A DNA stretch of 64,000 bases from positions 278,700 to 342,699 of the forward strand of contig CADCKW010000001.1 in assembly GCA_902802115.1 (NCBI GenBank). The letters are read 5' to 3'. Positions 51,214-60,983 of the stretch are shown in pieces. Below the pieces are notes generated by a model. The model saw nothing but the letters and a program-made list of their open reading frames with translations, was not told the origin of the DNA and ran no database searches. Both the position numbers and the translations under genes were made by a program. The number at the start of each line of letters is the position of its first letter. The first letter of the stretch is position 1. This stretch comes from an uncultured Pseudomonadota bacterium. GTDB taxonomy: Bacteria > Pseudomonadota > Alphaproteobacteria > Rs-D84.

Positions 51214-53973
51214 ATGTCAGAAAATAATGAAGTAAAAGAAATGAAAATCCCACAATCATCATTGGAACATGAAATGCGGACGTCCTTTTTGGACTATGCG
51301 ATGTCTGTTATTGTGGATAGGGCTTTGCCTGATGTTCGTGACGGTTGCAAACCTGTGCATCGTCGTATTTTGTATGTTATGAACGATGTTGCGCCGGCGA
51401 CGAAATCAACGGTGAAATCTGCGCGTATTGTTGGTGATGTTATGGGTAAATATCACCCACATGGTGATTCATCTATTTACGAGGCTATGGCCCGTATGGC
51501 ACAAGATTTTTCTATGGGTGAAACATTGGTCCAAGGCCAAGGTAATTTTGGTTCGCGTGATGGTGATAAACCGGCGGCTATGCGTTATACCGAGGCGCGC
51601 CTGTCCAAACTGGGTGCTTCGTTAATGGAAGATATGGACAAAGATACGGTTGATTGGCAACCGAACTTTGATGGAACTTTGCAAGAACCTGTGGTTTTGC
51701 CAACAAAGTTTCCAAACTTTTTGGTAAATGGTGGTTCTGGTATTGCGGTTGGTATGGCGACAAATGTTCCAACATATAACTTGGGCGAGGTTTGCAACGG
51801 TATATTGGCGATATTGGATAATGCAAATATCACAGATGATGAATTATTTGATATTATACCTGGACCTGATTTTCCAACTGGTGCGGTTATTATGGGTCGC
51901 GCGGGTGCATATCGTGCGCATACAACTGGACGTGGTTCGATAATTGTTCGTGCCAAAACTCATAACGAGAAAATTCATGACCACGATGCAATTGTTGTTG
52001 ATGAAATACCTTACCAGGTTAATAAGGCGCAAATGATTGTGAAAATCGCCGAACTTTCCAAAGATAAAAAAATAGAAGGTATTGCAGAAATTCGCGACGA
52101 ATCGTCCAAGGAAGGTTTGCGTATAGTTATTGAATTAAAGCGTGATGCGATACCTGATGTGGTATTGAATCATTTGTTTCAATATACAGAAATGCAATCT
52201 AATTTTCCTGTGAATATGATGGCGTTAAATCGCGGTCGTCCAATGTTATTTACGATTCGTGGTGTGTTGGACGCATTTATTGAATTCAGGGAAGAGGTTA
52301 TTCGTCGCAGAACAATATTTGATTTGAACAAGGCACGCAATCGCGCACATACATTGTTGGGTTTGTCTGTGGCTGTGGGTAATTTGGACGCGGTTATTGA
52401 ATTGATTAAATCCAGTGCCAATCCTGACGATGCGCGCACCGCGTTAATTTCGCGTGGTTGGCCGGCGGCTGATATTCAAAATTATATTGAATTGATTGAT
52501 GATCCAAACACTGAATACAAAGACGGCATGTTTTATATGTCCGAAGATCAAGCGCGTGCAATTTTGGAATTGCAATTACATCGTTTGACCGGATTGGAAC
52601 GTGATAAATTGCATGCTGATTTGGTTGAATTGGGTGCGGTCATCAAAGATTTATTGGATATTTTGGGCAGTCACGAACGTATTATTCAAATTATTCGTGA
52701 TGAAACAACATCTGTGCGTGATAACTGGTCATCAAAACGCAGAACTGAAATATCTGACGCATCTGTTGATATCGATGTCGAAGATTTAATTGCCCGCGAA
52801 GATATGGTTGTGACGGTATCTAATACCGGATATATCAAACGTGTTGCGCTGGATACATATCGTGCGCAAAAACGTGGTGGCAAAGGTCGTAATGCAATGA
52901 CAACCAAAGATGATGATTATGTGGTTAATGTATTTGTTGCAAATACCCATACACCATTGTTGTTCTTTTCGTCCAAGGGGTTGTGTTATAAATTAAAAAC
53001 ATACAAATTGCCAGAGGCAACTGCCGCCGGCAAAGGTCGTCCATTGGTGAATTTGTTGCCATTGGAAAAAGACGAAACGATAACTGCAATTTTGCCAGTT
53101 CCCGAAGAAGATGTTAAACGCGTTCAAGAATCAGGCAAAGAACATTTCTTGATGTTCGTGACGAGTTCTGGAACCGTCCGTCGTAATCGCATTGCGGATT
53201 TTGATTCAATTCGCGCAAACGGAAAAATTGCAATGAAATTGGACGATGGCGACAGTTTGGTTTCTGTATTGCCATGCACAGAAGACCAAGACGTGTTCTT
53301 GACGACATATCGTGGTCGTTGCATCAGGTTCCCTGTGACCGAAATTCGTATATTTGCAGGTCGTAATTCAACCGGTGTTCGTGGATTAAATATTGCCAAT
53401 GATGATAAAGTTATCGGTATGGCAATGTTGAACCATGGCGAAAGTGACGCAACAGTTCGTGCGGCATATATTAAACAATCACGCGCGGCGCGTCGTGCCG
53501 CAACCGGTATCGAAGAAGATGCAGGTGATAGTGATATCGAGGCCACAGATTTGGTTTTGACACCTGAACAAATGGCAGATATGGCGAAAAACGAAGAATT
53601 TATTTTAACAATTTCTGAAAATGGATTTGGAAAACGTACATCTTCGTATGAATATCGCACAACACATCGTGGCGGAAATGGATTTACCAATATCAAATTG
53701 GGTGGTAAAAATACGGCTGTGGCTGGTTCGTTCCCTGTGACCGCTGACCAAGATATTATTATGGTGACCGATGGTGGAAAAATTATTCGCACACCGGTCA
53801 AAGACGTTCGTATTGCGGGTCGTTCAACCGCCGGTGTCACATTATTCCGCACCGCTGAAAATGAAAAGGTTGTGTCTGCAATCGCGATTGTCGCCGAAGG
53901 TGATAGCGACGATGCCGAATCTGGTGATGAAAATAATGTCACAGAATCTGCATCGGTTGAAAATAACGAATAA
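51214..53973 (+). CDS. gyrA: DNA gyrase subunit A
   Basis: 919 residues. N-terminal [20 protein letters not shown], then the catalytic region [20 protein letters not shown] followed by [11 protein letters not shown], and [10 protein letters not shown] containing the active-site Tyr (YTEA). The quinolone-resistance region keeps Ser at position 83 but has Glu at 87 (E. coli Asp87). The C-terminal domain carries the GyrA box as QKRGGKG, indicating gyrase rather than topoisomerase IV. An acidic insert ([17 protein letters not shown]) and acidic tail enlarge it. It introduces negative supercoils with GyrB. Confidence 0.97.
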   Translation: MSENNEVKEMKIPQSSLEHEMRTSFLDYAMSVIVDRALPDVRDGCKPVHRRILYVMNDVAPATKSTVKSARIVGDVMGKYHPHGDSSIYEAMARMAQDFSMGETLVQGQGNFGSRDGDKPAAMRYTEARLSKLGASLMEDMDKDTVDWQPNFDGTLQEPVVLPTKFPNFLVNGGSGIAVGMATNVPTYNLGEVCNGILAILDNANITDDELFDIIPGPDFPTGAVIMGRAGAYRAHTTGRGSIIVRAKTHNEKIHDHDAIVVDEIPYQVNKAQMIVKIAELSKDKKIEGIAEIRDESSKEGLRIVIELKRDAIPDVVLNHLFQYTEMQSNFPVNMMALNRGRPMLFTIRGVLDAFIEFREEVIRRRTIFDLNKARNRAHTLLGLSVAVGNLDAVIELIKSSANPDDARTALISRGWPAADIQNYIELIDDPNTEYKDGMFYMSEDQARAILELQLHRLTGLERDKLHADLVELGAVIKDLLDILGSHERIIQIIRDETTSVRDNWSSKRRTEISDASVDIDVEDLIAREDMVVTVSNTGYIKRVALDTYRAQKRGGKGRNAMTTKDDDYVVNVFVANTHTPLLFFSSKGLCYKLKTYKLPEATAAGKGRPLVNLLPLEKDETITAILPVPEEDVKRVQESGKEHFLMFVTSSGTVRRNRIADFDSIRANGKIAMKLDDGDSLVSVLPCTEDQDVFLTTYRGRCIRFPVTEIRIFAGRNSTGVRGLNIANDDKVIGMAMLNHGESDATVRAAYIKQSRAARRAATGIEEDAGDSDIEATDLVLTPEQMADMAKNEEFILTISENGFGKRTSSYEYRTTHRGGNGFTNIKLGGKNTAVAGSFPVTADQDIIMVTDGGKIIRTPVKDVRIAGRSTAGVTLFRTAENEKVVSAIAIVAEGDSDDAESGDENNVTESASVENNE

Positions 53974-53994
53974 TATATCAAAAAGGTGTGCCGC

Positions 53995-54381
53995 ATGGAT
54001 AACGAATACTTTGTTTCGATAAACGATGTTTCAAAACGGTTGGACGTGCCGGCACATACTTTGCGTTATTGGGAAAAGCAATTCCCAACGGCAATTCGGC
54101 CAATAACAGGAACCGGTGGTCGCAGATATTATCGTCCTGAAACGGTTGATAAATTGATAGTGATTCGTGATTTGTTATATAAAAACGGATTAACGATTGC
54201 CGGGGTTAAAAAATTGATACACGACGGAAAATTACCTCGCGCGGCGACTGATTTCCAGCCAACAAATATCGGTGCGTCTGTGGTGAATAATACGACAAAA
54301 TCCGGTGAAACAAATACTGATGCGATTGATACCGCGTTGGATTTGTTAAAAACGGCAAAACAATTATTGTTAAACCAATAA
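53995..54381 (+). CDS. MerR-family transcriptional regulator
   Basis: 128 residues from ATG 53995 with AAAAGG before it. The N-terminal MerR helix-turn-helix reads FVSINDVSKRLDVPAHTLRY followed by WEKQFPTAIRPITGTGGRRY and YRPETVDKLIVIRDLLYKNG. This HTLRYWEKQF form is the small MerR often placed beside ihfA or fabH. The C-terminal part is short, with little ligand-binding domain. It is close behind gyrA, 21 bases after its stop. Target unknown. Confidence 0.9.
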   Translation: MDNEYFVSINDVSKRLDVPAHTLRYWEKQFPTAIRPITGTGGRRYYRPETVDKLIVIRDLLYKNGLTIAGVKKLIHDGKLPRAATDFQPTNIGASVVNNTTKSGETNTDAIDTALDLLKTAKQLLLNQ

Positions 54382-54409
54382 AAAAAGCGATAAAATATCG
54401 CTTTTTTTA
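54380..54409. terminator. Bidirectional intrinsic terminator
   Basis: Stem AAGCGATA/TATCGCTT with loop AAA flanked by A and T runs, between merR (plus) and the next minus-strand gene. Confidence 0.8.
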
Positions 54410-55276
54410 TTTTTCTAATTTGTTGCGTTCGCGTATCAAAGAATCGCGCTGTCTTGTCAAAGTATTTTTGTATTTATGCAAACTGTCTTCGATGCTAATG
54501 GCGCGTTGCGCATATTCGTCATGTTTGCGCAATACGCTGTCATTATGTGTAAATGCAGAATTTTTATACATCGAATCAATTTCTGGAACAACGGTATTTG
54601 TATCTGGCTTGTTCCATGCTAAATTTAATAAATTTTGCTCGGTCATTAACGCATGGTTTATCTTTGCACCGTCTTTATATGTTGTATCAAAAGACAATAC
54701 AGGGGTTATCATAACTGTATTTGTATCGGTGCCAAAATAAGAATCAAAATTCCAAGATAATTTATTTTCTAATTCATGATTCACAGAATCATAATCAATT
54801 ATTTCCAAAAAATACGACAAATCATTTAAAGACCCGTTGTTATTTAAAATTCTTTTGCGCGCCTGTTCGTGTATGAAATCTGTGCTATCCAATTTTGCCA
54901 GATGTTTTTGAAATACCAAAATGTCATTTTGTGATAAAAATTGTGATATTTGAAAATCGCGCCCGATGCGCATCGCATATTTATTAAAAGCATCATTTAT
55001 TAAACTGTCATTATATGCGTAATAAAACTCAGTTGAATCAGCATTGTTCTGCACAGAATCTGTTATTTTGTGTTTTACATTATTCAAATTCTTTGGAATC
55101 GGTGCTTTTTTAACATCTGTGGTCTGTGTAATTTTTTTATCTAACTCTGCGATTTGATTATCTAATCGTTCAATTTTAGTTTGTTTATCAATGCCATGAC
55201 ATGTTGCGACCATCATAGATGTAAAAATAACAGATGTAAAAAGTGAATATTTTATATTGGTTTTGTTTTTTTTCAT
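54407..55276 (-). CDS. Exported protein of unknown function, coiled-coil ends
   Basis: 289 residues. N-terminal signal-like segment YSLFTSVIFTSMMVATCHGI; a Cys near the cleavage site (VATCHG) might make it a lipoprotein, but the lipobox is weak. Two coiled-coil stretches are visible: KIERLDNQIAELDKKITQ near the start and LHKYKNTLTRQRDSLIRERN at the end. The middle is Asp/Asn-rich with the pattern DSL/DTN repeated. No family recognised. It is a single-gene unit. Confidence 0.65.
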   Translation of the reverse strand: MKKNKTNIKYSLFTSVIFTSMMVATCHGIDKQTKIERLDNQIAELDKKITQTTDVKKAPIPKNLNNVKHKITDSVQNNADSTEFYYAYNDSLINDAFNKYAMRIGRDFQISQFLSQNDILVFQKHLAKLDSTDFIHEQARKRILNNNGSLNDLSYFLEIIDYDSVNHELENKLSWNFDSYFGTDTNTVMITPVLSFDTTYKDGAKINHALMTEQNLLNLAWNKPDTNTVVPEIDSMYKNSAFTHNDSVLRKHDEYAQRAISIEDSLHKYKNTLTRQRDSLIRERNKLEK

Positions 55277-55363
55277 GTATAAAAATCGCCTTTTTATAGT
55301 ATAATTCTAGCCTAAAAAAACAATGTGTCAATAAAATTCGGTTTTATACAGTGACTTGATTTT

Positions 55364-56095
55364 TTATTGTAAATCGGGTTTAAAATCCAAGAAATTGGTA
55401 TGCGTTGCCCCGGGGACTATACGCAGTTTGTTTTTTGGAACCCATTTTTTTGAAAGTTCAATCGGCACAATTAAATCATCTGTACCAGCATAATGGATTT
55501 GTGGTACATCTGGCAAATTTTTTATATTCAAAGATTTATCCAAATTTGAATCGCCGAAATATTCTGTCCAATCATGATGATTTAATACGCCGGCAATGGT
55601 CACCCATTTTTGTATTTTGATATCAGGATTATTTTGAATAACCAAAGCACTCGCCATTGCGCCACCTGAATACCCAATTAAAACGATAGGCTGATTTTGT
55701 GCAATTTGTTTAATTGCGTATGCAATCGAATCAATGTTGTTTTTTGAAAAACGTGCATCTGTCCAATCATGAAAATCACAATTTTCATCGCGGATAAATT
55801 GACATGGTCGTGCAATATATACAACATTAGAATACATATCGTGCGCAACCAAATCACGAACAAAATTGTCGCGCGGTGTTGGGTCTGGACTGACGGCGCC
55901 ATTTGCAAAAAAAGCGCGTCCATCACCTTCGATATAAATATGAATAGGTTGATTTTTATTTGTAATTTTTTGCCATGTTGCGATTGTATGTTGTGTTGTT
56001 TTCATAGGTTTAAATTCAAAACTGTCCAACATGATATCACGCGTTGCGCACCCAGTAATACCAAGGATTATAAAAACATAAAAAAATTTATTCAT
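55364..56095 (-). CDS. Alpha/beta hydrolase lipoprotein
   Basis: 243 residues from ATG 56095. Lipobox ITGC with Cys16 marks a lipoprotein. The hydrolase fold has IHIYIEGDGRAFF (oxyanion), the nucleophile elbow GYSGGA, then YAGTDDLIVP with the acid and PGATHTNF with the catalytic His. It may be an envelope esterase or lipase; substrate unknown. No ribosome site is evident. It diverges from the autotransporter gene. Confidence 0.85.
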   Translation of the reverse strand: MNKFFYVFIILGITGCATRDIMLDSFEFKPMKTTQHTIATWQKITNKNQPIHIYIEGDGRAFFANGAVSPDPTPRDNFVRDLVAHDMYSNVVYIARPCQFIRDENCDFHDWTDARFSKNNIDSIAYAIKQIAQNQPIVLIGYSGGAMASALVIQNNPDIKIQKWVTIAGVLNHHDWTEYFGDSNLDKSLNIKNLPDVPQIHYAGTDDLIVPIELSKKWVPKNKLRIVPGATHTNFLDFKPDLQ

Positions 56096-56197
56096 ACGAA
56101 AAATTGTAATTAAAATGATGTGTATATACAACAAAAAACTTGAATATAAAAAAATATGTTTTAACTTAAAATATAAATCATAGAAAGGAGCCACAAT

Positions 56198-58681
56198 ATG
56201 AAACAATCCAAAACAACATTAAAAGAATTATCTGCATGTTATCGTGCGGTGTTGCGTCATGGTATTTTGTGTAATGCAATTGCGCTGGGATTGGTTGCAA
56301 CACCATCGATGGCGGACGAATTGTATTATACATGGTGGCACCCAGAAAATATAAATTCATATGAAATAATAAACGATAACATAAATTCTGTTGTGACGGG
56401 TGGTGAATATAATTTTATCACTGGGACATCAATGCGTAATGTTGTAAATGGCGATGTGAATTTAACTTTGGACGGTGTTAGACAGGTTGCAAAAATTAAC
56501 CCCAGGGATTCTCAATGGGTTGAAACAAATGTGTTTGGGTCTATATTTTTACCAAGTTCTGGCGGGTATTTACATAATACAGAATTGGGTGTTGTGATTC
56601 CTGATGATGAATCCAGGGATTTACAACAGTGGATAAATGGCGATATTAATGTATTGGTAAAAAATAATTCTGTTATTGAAAATAGTGTTATTGGTGTAAA
56701 TTTTTATGCTGCAAATAATGAAATTACAGAATCTGGTTTGTCTGGCAAAACAACAGTGACGGTTGAAGATTCAACTGTTAATCAAAGTGTCCGCGGAACA
56801 AATTATCGTGATATAGATCAAAATAGTTCTAAAACATTGGTTGGTGATATTGAATTAAATGTTATAAATTCTTTAATCAAAGAAGAAATCGTTTCTGCTG
56901 GGTCTGCGGCATCTGCGGGTAATGTTGTTATAAATGTTGTTGGAAATTCTGTTATTGGTTATACAGATAAAACGGCAACAACAAAAACACATGAAAACAA
57001 AGATAATTGGATTATTGCGGGGGCAAACCGTAATGGTGCAACGATTGCCAGCACAACAATAAATCTAAATACCGATGGTGCTGATAACGCAATATGGATT
57101 GCAGGCGATGTTCATAGTGGCAGTCGCGACAGACGAATAATAACCACAGATGCAATTACAATTCCAAACAATAACCCTGATGAAAACAGTGTCAGTGGAA
57201 ATGCAACATTAAATATGTTGGGTGGTGGTGATATCAATATCGGTGGTAATTTGCGTGCGTATCATGTTGCCGGTGATAAAACATTAAACATAAATAATGT
57301 GACGGCAAATATTGGTGGCAATGTCCAAGAATTTCAAACAATTAACATGGACGAAAATGCAACATTAAATGTTAATGGAACATTGACTTTGGCGGCCGAT
57401 GATAATGTGAATATTGTTTTACAAGATTTAAACACATACAGCAAAATTAATGCAACGCAATTGGACGCAAATGGTGCAAAATTGAATTTCTTGGTATCCA
57501 AACAGGGAACATACAACATTGTTCATGCCAACCAAACAATCAGTGATTTTACATGGAATCCAGAAAACGCTTTGTTTGATTTTTCGCATAATAATGGGGT
57601 TTTAACGGCAACTGCGAAATCTGCAGATGAAATTGCTGAAACAACGAATATAAATTCAAATGCGGCAAATACGGTGTCTGCATTGGCGCACAGTGATAAT
57701 GCGGACGCAAATCGTCTGTCATTGATTGCCCAAGATGCATTAACGCATGGCGATACAAAATATGTTGAAAATGAATTGGAAAATTTAACACCATCAAAAT
57801 CGCCAGTTGCAACATCGGTCGCATTGGGTGTGCAAAGTCATGTTTTGTCTGCGGCAGGCGAACGTATGTCGCTGGCCTTGACCGGTCGAAACGGTGGTGA
57901 TGTTCATGCGGACTTTGGTGTCTGGGCCAAGGGTATGTATAACAAAACAAAGCACAGTGATTTATTAAATGCAAACACATGGGGGGCATCTGTTGGTTTC
58001 GATACAGATTTGAATCACAGTGTAATTTTAGGTGTGGGTTATTCATACGGCCAAACAGATGCGGATTTGAAAAATTCAAACATAGATATCGACAGCAACA
58101 CAGTCTTTGTTTATGGACAATACAGAAATGCGGATTGGTTTATCAATGGTACAATCGCATATATAATGTCTAAATACGATTGGAATAAATCTGCATTTGG
58201 CACAGATTTTAACACTGCGTATCATGTTAATTCTTTGTCGGAACAGGTTATGGGTGGATATCATTTTGCAAACGGTATAACACCAACATTGGGATTGCGT
58301 TATTTAAATGTTGATCAAGATTCGTATTTTGATGGTTTGACAACTGTTGGCAAGGTTAATTCAACATATTTAACCGGTGTTGCAGGTGTTGATTATAAAT
58401 ACACATGGATTGCGCCATATACATCATTGTTCTGGAATCCTGAATTACATGCGGCGGTGACATATGATATGGTGTCTGATTCCAATATGGCAATCGTGAT
58501 GATACCTGGTGCGGCGGCATATACCGTTGCAACAGACGAGTTGTCGCGACTGGGTGGCGAGTTTGGCATTGGTTTGTCGGCTGAATATTACTACCTGACC
58601 GTATCATTAAATTATGATTTAAATGTTCATCGTGATTTTACATCACAAACGGGTTCATTAAAAATCAAATATAAGTTCTAA
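56198..58681 (+). CDS. Autotransporter (type V secretion) protein
   Basis: 827 residues after AAAGGAG. Long signal peptide of about 39 residues ending LGLVATPSMA, of the extended type used by autotransporters. The passenger (about 40-550) is beta-helix-like: many Asn/Asp/Thr and short repeats such as NGDVNLTLDGV, NVVINVVGNSVIG, NINVTNIGGN. The C-terminal 270 residues form the autotransporter beta-barrel: DFGVWAKGMYNKTKHSD, GASVGFDTDLNHSVILGVGY, ending in LKIKYKF with a terminal Phe. It should display the passenger on the cell surface. No protease or lipase signature is evident in the passenger. Confidence 0.88.
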   Translation: MKQSKTTLKELSACYRAVLRHGILCNAIALGLVATPSMADELYYTWWHPENINSYEIINDNINSVVTGGEYNFITGTSMRNVVNGDVNLTLDGVRQVAKINPRDSQWVETNVFGSIFLPSSGGYLHNTELGVVIPDDESRDLQQWINGDINVLVKNNSVIENSVIGVNFYAANNEITESGLSGKTTVTVEDSTVNQSVRGTNYRDIDQNSSKTLVGDIELNVINSLIKEEIVSAGSAASAGNVVINVVGNSVIGYTDKTATTKTHENKDNWIIAGANRNGATIASTTINLNTDGADNAIWIAGDVHSGSRDRRIITTDAITIPNNNPDENSVSGNATLNMLGGGDINIGGNLRAYHVAGDKTLNINNVTANIGGNVQEFQTINMDENATLNVNGTLTLAADDNVNIVLQDLNTYSKINATQLDANGAKLNFLVSKQGTYNIVHANQTISDFTWNPENALFDFSHNNGVLTATAKSADEIAETTNINSNAANTVSALAHSDNADANRLSLIAQDALTHGDTKYVENELENLTPSKSPVATSVALGVQSHVLSAAGERMSLALTGRNGGDVHADFGVWAKGMYNKTKHSDLLNANTWGASVGFDTDLNHSVILGVGYSYGQTDADLKNSNIDIDSNTVFVYGQYRNADWFINGTIAYIMSKYDWNKSAFGTDFNTAYHVNSLSEQVMGGYHFANGITPTLGLRYLNVDQDSYFDGLTTVGKVNSTYLTGVAGVDYKYTWIAPYTSLFWNPELHAAVTYDMVSDSNMAIVMIPGAAAYTVATDELSRLGGEFGIGLSAEYYYLTVSLNYDLNVHRDFTSQTGSLKIKYKF

Positions 58682-58767
58682 ACTGAAAAAACAGGCTAAA
58701 AAATGCCGGCGAATGCCGGCAAAATTATTCAAACAAAATTCTTTTTGAAATTTTGCGAAACCACAAT

Positions 58768-58800
58768 AAAAAAATACCGGCATTTGCCGGTATTTTTTAT
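58768..58800. terminator. Bidirectional intrinsic terminator
   Basis: A-run, perfect stem ATACCGGCA/TGCCGGTAT, loop TT, T-run. An additional palindrome ATGCCGGCGAATGCCGGC lies at 58703. The two together fill the gap after the autotransporter. Confidence 0.85.
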
Positions 58801-59732
58801 CTAATTTTGCCCGGGTTTTGCATTGTTGCTATATCACGACGCGCACCATTAAATAATGCCGCCATATCTTTTAATGCACGTTTGCATACTGGCTTTGGTG
58901 CCACATAACGTTTCGGCATAGAACCACCTTTTAATACAAAAGTTTCGCGTTTGCCTTTTGGATTTTTTGTTTTTTTGGGTTGTTTTTTCTTTTTGGTTGG
59001 CAACATTCCATATGCTGTTAATGTATGGTTATATTGTTTTGTTTTTTGTTGTACAGATTTTTCATATTCTGCAACCGCTTTGTTTAATTCGTTAATCCAA
59101 TCTCTATCTTGCAACCACAAATCGTATAAATTTTCTTTTTCTGCATCGTCGGCGGCAATTTGACGCATAGTCCAAATTGTGCTAGCCCACATTCTATTAT
59201 CGTATTCTTGGCGTTCAATTTTCTTTTGTTCTTGTTGTTCGTATTCTGCGACCAACTGTTTCAAATTTTCTTCGCGTTCGAAATCAATATGTGATGCGAC
59301 CTCAATTATGCCCATACAGATTCCAATTACAAACAATGCTGCGATAATATCATCATCAGTAAATTCATCATTTGTGACAGGGATATTTTTTGATGATTCT
59401 TTATGTTTGCGTTTTGTATTAATGTTTTGTGATACCATACGTTTCTTGTGTTTTTGCGCAGATAATACTTTGCGAATTTCATCACTTGGTACATATGTTT
59501 CAGTCATTGCGCCGCTTTGTTTTTCTTTGTTTAAATTGTATGGTTGTTCAATCACAGTTTTTTGAATGTTTATGTGTGATGGAATTTTTTTTGAAGTCAC
59601 CAGATTTGTTGGTACAAAATTCATTGGTGTTTTTACTGTGTTTTTAACTGGTTGTTTTTTCTTGATATAACGCACAGGCAAACTCATCGCTTGAATATCA
59701 TTATATACGTTTTCTGTTCCCATATTATTCAT
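58797..59732 (-). CDS. Basic protein with one membrane segment, unknown
   Basis: 311 residues from ATG 59732, with AAGGAA before it. Very Lys-rich. One hydrophobic segment at about 129-147 (IIAALFVIGICMGIIEVASH) divides a basic, probably disordered N-terminal part from a Gln/Glu-rich coiled coil (EENLKQLVAEYEQQEQKKIE) and a basic tail ending MQNPGKIR. No family recognised; structural or scaffold role possible. Confidence 0.6.
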   Translation of the reverse strand: MNNMGTENVYNDIQAMSLPVRYIKKKQPVKNTVKTPMNFVPTNLVTSKKIPSHINIQKTVIEQPYNLNKEKQSGAMTETYVPSDEIRKVLSAQKHKKRMVSQNINTKRKHKESSKNIPVTNDEFTDDDIIAALFVIGICMGIIEVASHIDFEREENLKQLVAEYEQQEQKKIERQEYDNRMWASTIWTMRQIAADDAEKENLYDLWLQDRDWINELNKAVAEYEKSVQQKTKQYNHTLTAYGMLPTKKKKQPKKTKNPKGKRETFVLKGGSMPKRYVAPKPVCKRALKDMAALFNGARRDIATMQNPGKIR

Positions 59733-59837
59733 ATTTTTTCCTTTTTCATTATAATATAACAAAGTAAGACTCATACTATCACATAAATTGTTTTAGTCAA
59801 TGATAAAATGCCGGTTTTTTCGTTTTTTTTATAAAAT

Positions 59838-59868
59838 ATACCCCCTGATAAAAAATCACAGGGGGTAT
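59838..59868 (-). terminator. Hairpin after the FtsK-gamma-fusion gene
   Basis: A perfect 10-base stem ATACCCCCTG against CAGGGGGTAT with loop ATAAAAAATCA. On the minus strand it lies 45 bases after the gene's stop and is followed by A/T-rich sequence (ATTTTATAAAAAAAA). It probably ends transcription of the two-gene unit, although the U tract is weak. Confidence 0.6.
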
Positions 59869-59912
59869 CAGTCAAAAACAAAAGGAGTTTAAAATGTTTT
59901 TGTGAAATTATT

Positions 59913-60965
59913 TTAATCCAAACAAGATTTAAATATCTCGTGATATAAAATTTCCCCTGTTTTGGATGTCGGGGTCAGCCAGAATGTCTGGGAACCACCA
60001 GTATAGTGAACATTTGGCAAATCTTGTTTTAATTCAGGAATAAATTCCCGTAAAGTTTTTGCAATACTGCTGGATTCATATGAACCACGAATAAATATAT
60101 GCTTTGTTGGGTCATGAATAATTTGTTTAATAAATTCAATTGCCATTGTGCTGGACGGCAATTTACCAGATACAATCAAATCATTCAGTTTGTTATTCCA
60201 CGCATTAGAATGATAAGGACACAATTCAATATCGCAAAACAAATTTGCAATCATGCGTTTGACATATACGATTGGCAAATCCACACCATTGATTTGGATA
60301 CTTTGTCCGACATTTTGTAATCCAAACTTTTTTAACCACCATTTTGCGCCATCTGTATTTGCCAATTCAGGATCTAAATAATAAAAAGGATACGCCATAT
60401 TTTTTTGATTTATTACATCGTTTGTGATTTTTTGCAATTGCGCATCAGACCAATTTTTATATTCTTGGGCATATGGGATACCGGCGCGCGGATTCAAATT
60501 TATCATAAAACATTTTGCCGTCGCCAAATTTCCAACATATGGTTCGCATTGCAAGTTTGGGTGAATTTTGTTGCGCCCAGAATCTTTCTGTATTTCGGCA
60601 TTTGAAATAATTAAGTTTGCTTTTTCTAATTCTTGGTATTCACCATCCAAAATACTGGTTCCGTTGTAAAATTTCGCGTTGCGCCAGAATTTAACGATTG
60701 GTAATTTATCCAGAATTTTTTGGTCGTGTTTTGCGTATTCTGCACTGATTTTTTGCATTTCTGCGACGGTTGGCAAATCATGGCACAATACGGTTCTTTT
60801 GCGATTTTCGTCCAATGGTGAAACAATGCCGTCTTGTTCCATCATGTTTAATAAATCGACCGCATCTTCATAACTGATGTCTAAATTGCGTTGCAGATAA
60901 GAAACACTTGGTTTTTTATCTGTTATCACTAATTGCACTGCATCTTGATAAAGTTTGTTTTTCAT
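59913..60965 (-). CDS. FtsK-gamma-like winged helix fused to an unknown domain
   Basis: 350 residues; start after GGAGG, 19 bases downstream of the AAA+ gene. Residues 1-60 match the FtsK gamma domain: YQDAVQLVITDKKPSVSYLQ then RNLDISYEDAVDLLNMMEQD and GIVSPLDENR. In FtsK this winged helix reads KOPS sequences and activates XerCD. Here no motor domain follows. The remaining 290 residues have EPYVGNLATAKCFMINLNPR (141-160), PFYYLDP (193-199) and ELCPYHSNAW (247-256), a pattern I have seen in uncharacterised proteins that may have a uracil-DNA-glycosylase-like fold. That fold is a guess. The operon partner is a double AAA+ ATPase. Confidence 0.75.
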   Translation of the reverse strand: MKNKLYQDAVQLVITDKKPSVSYLQRNLDISYEDAVDLLNMMEQDGIVSPLDENRKRTVLCHDLPTVAEMQKISAEYAKHDQKILDKLPIVKFWRNAKFYNGTSILDGEYQELEKANLIISNAEIQKDSGRNKIHPNLQCEPYVGNLATAKCFMINLNPRAGIPYAQEYKNWSDAQLQKITNDVINQKNMAYPFYYLDPELANTDGAKWWLKKFGLQNVGQSIQINGVDLPIVYVKRMIANLFCDIELCPYHSNAWNNKLNDLIVSGKLPSSTMAIEFIKQIIHDPTKHIFIRGSYESSSIAKTLREFIPELKQDLPNVHYTGGSQTFWLTPTSKTGEILYHEIFKSCLD

Positions 60966-60983
60966 GTTTAGCCTCCATGTTGT

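Noticed and set aside
59893-59907. Ribosome site AAAGGAG followed by ATG TTT TTG TGA
   Set aside because: A three-codon frame has no support; it lies between the terminator and a minus-strand gene.
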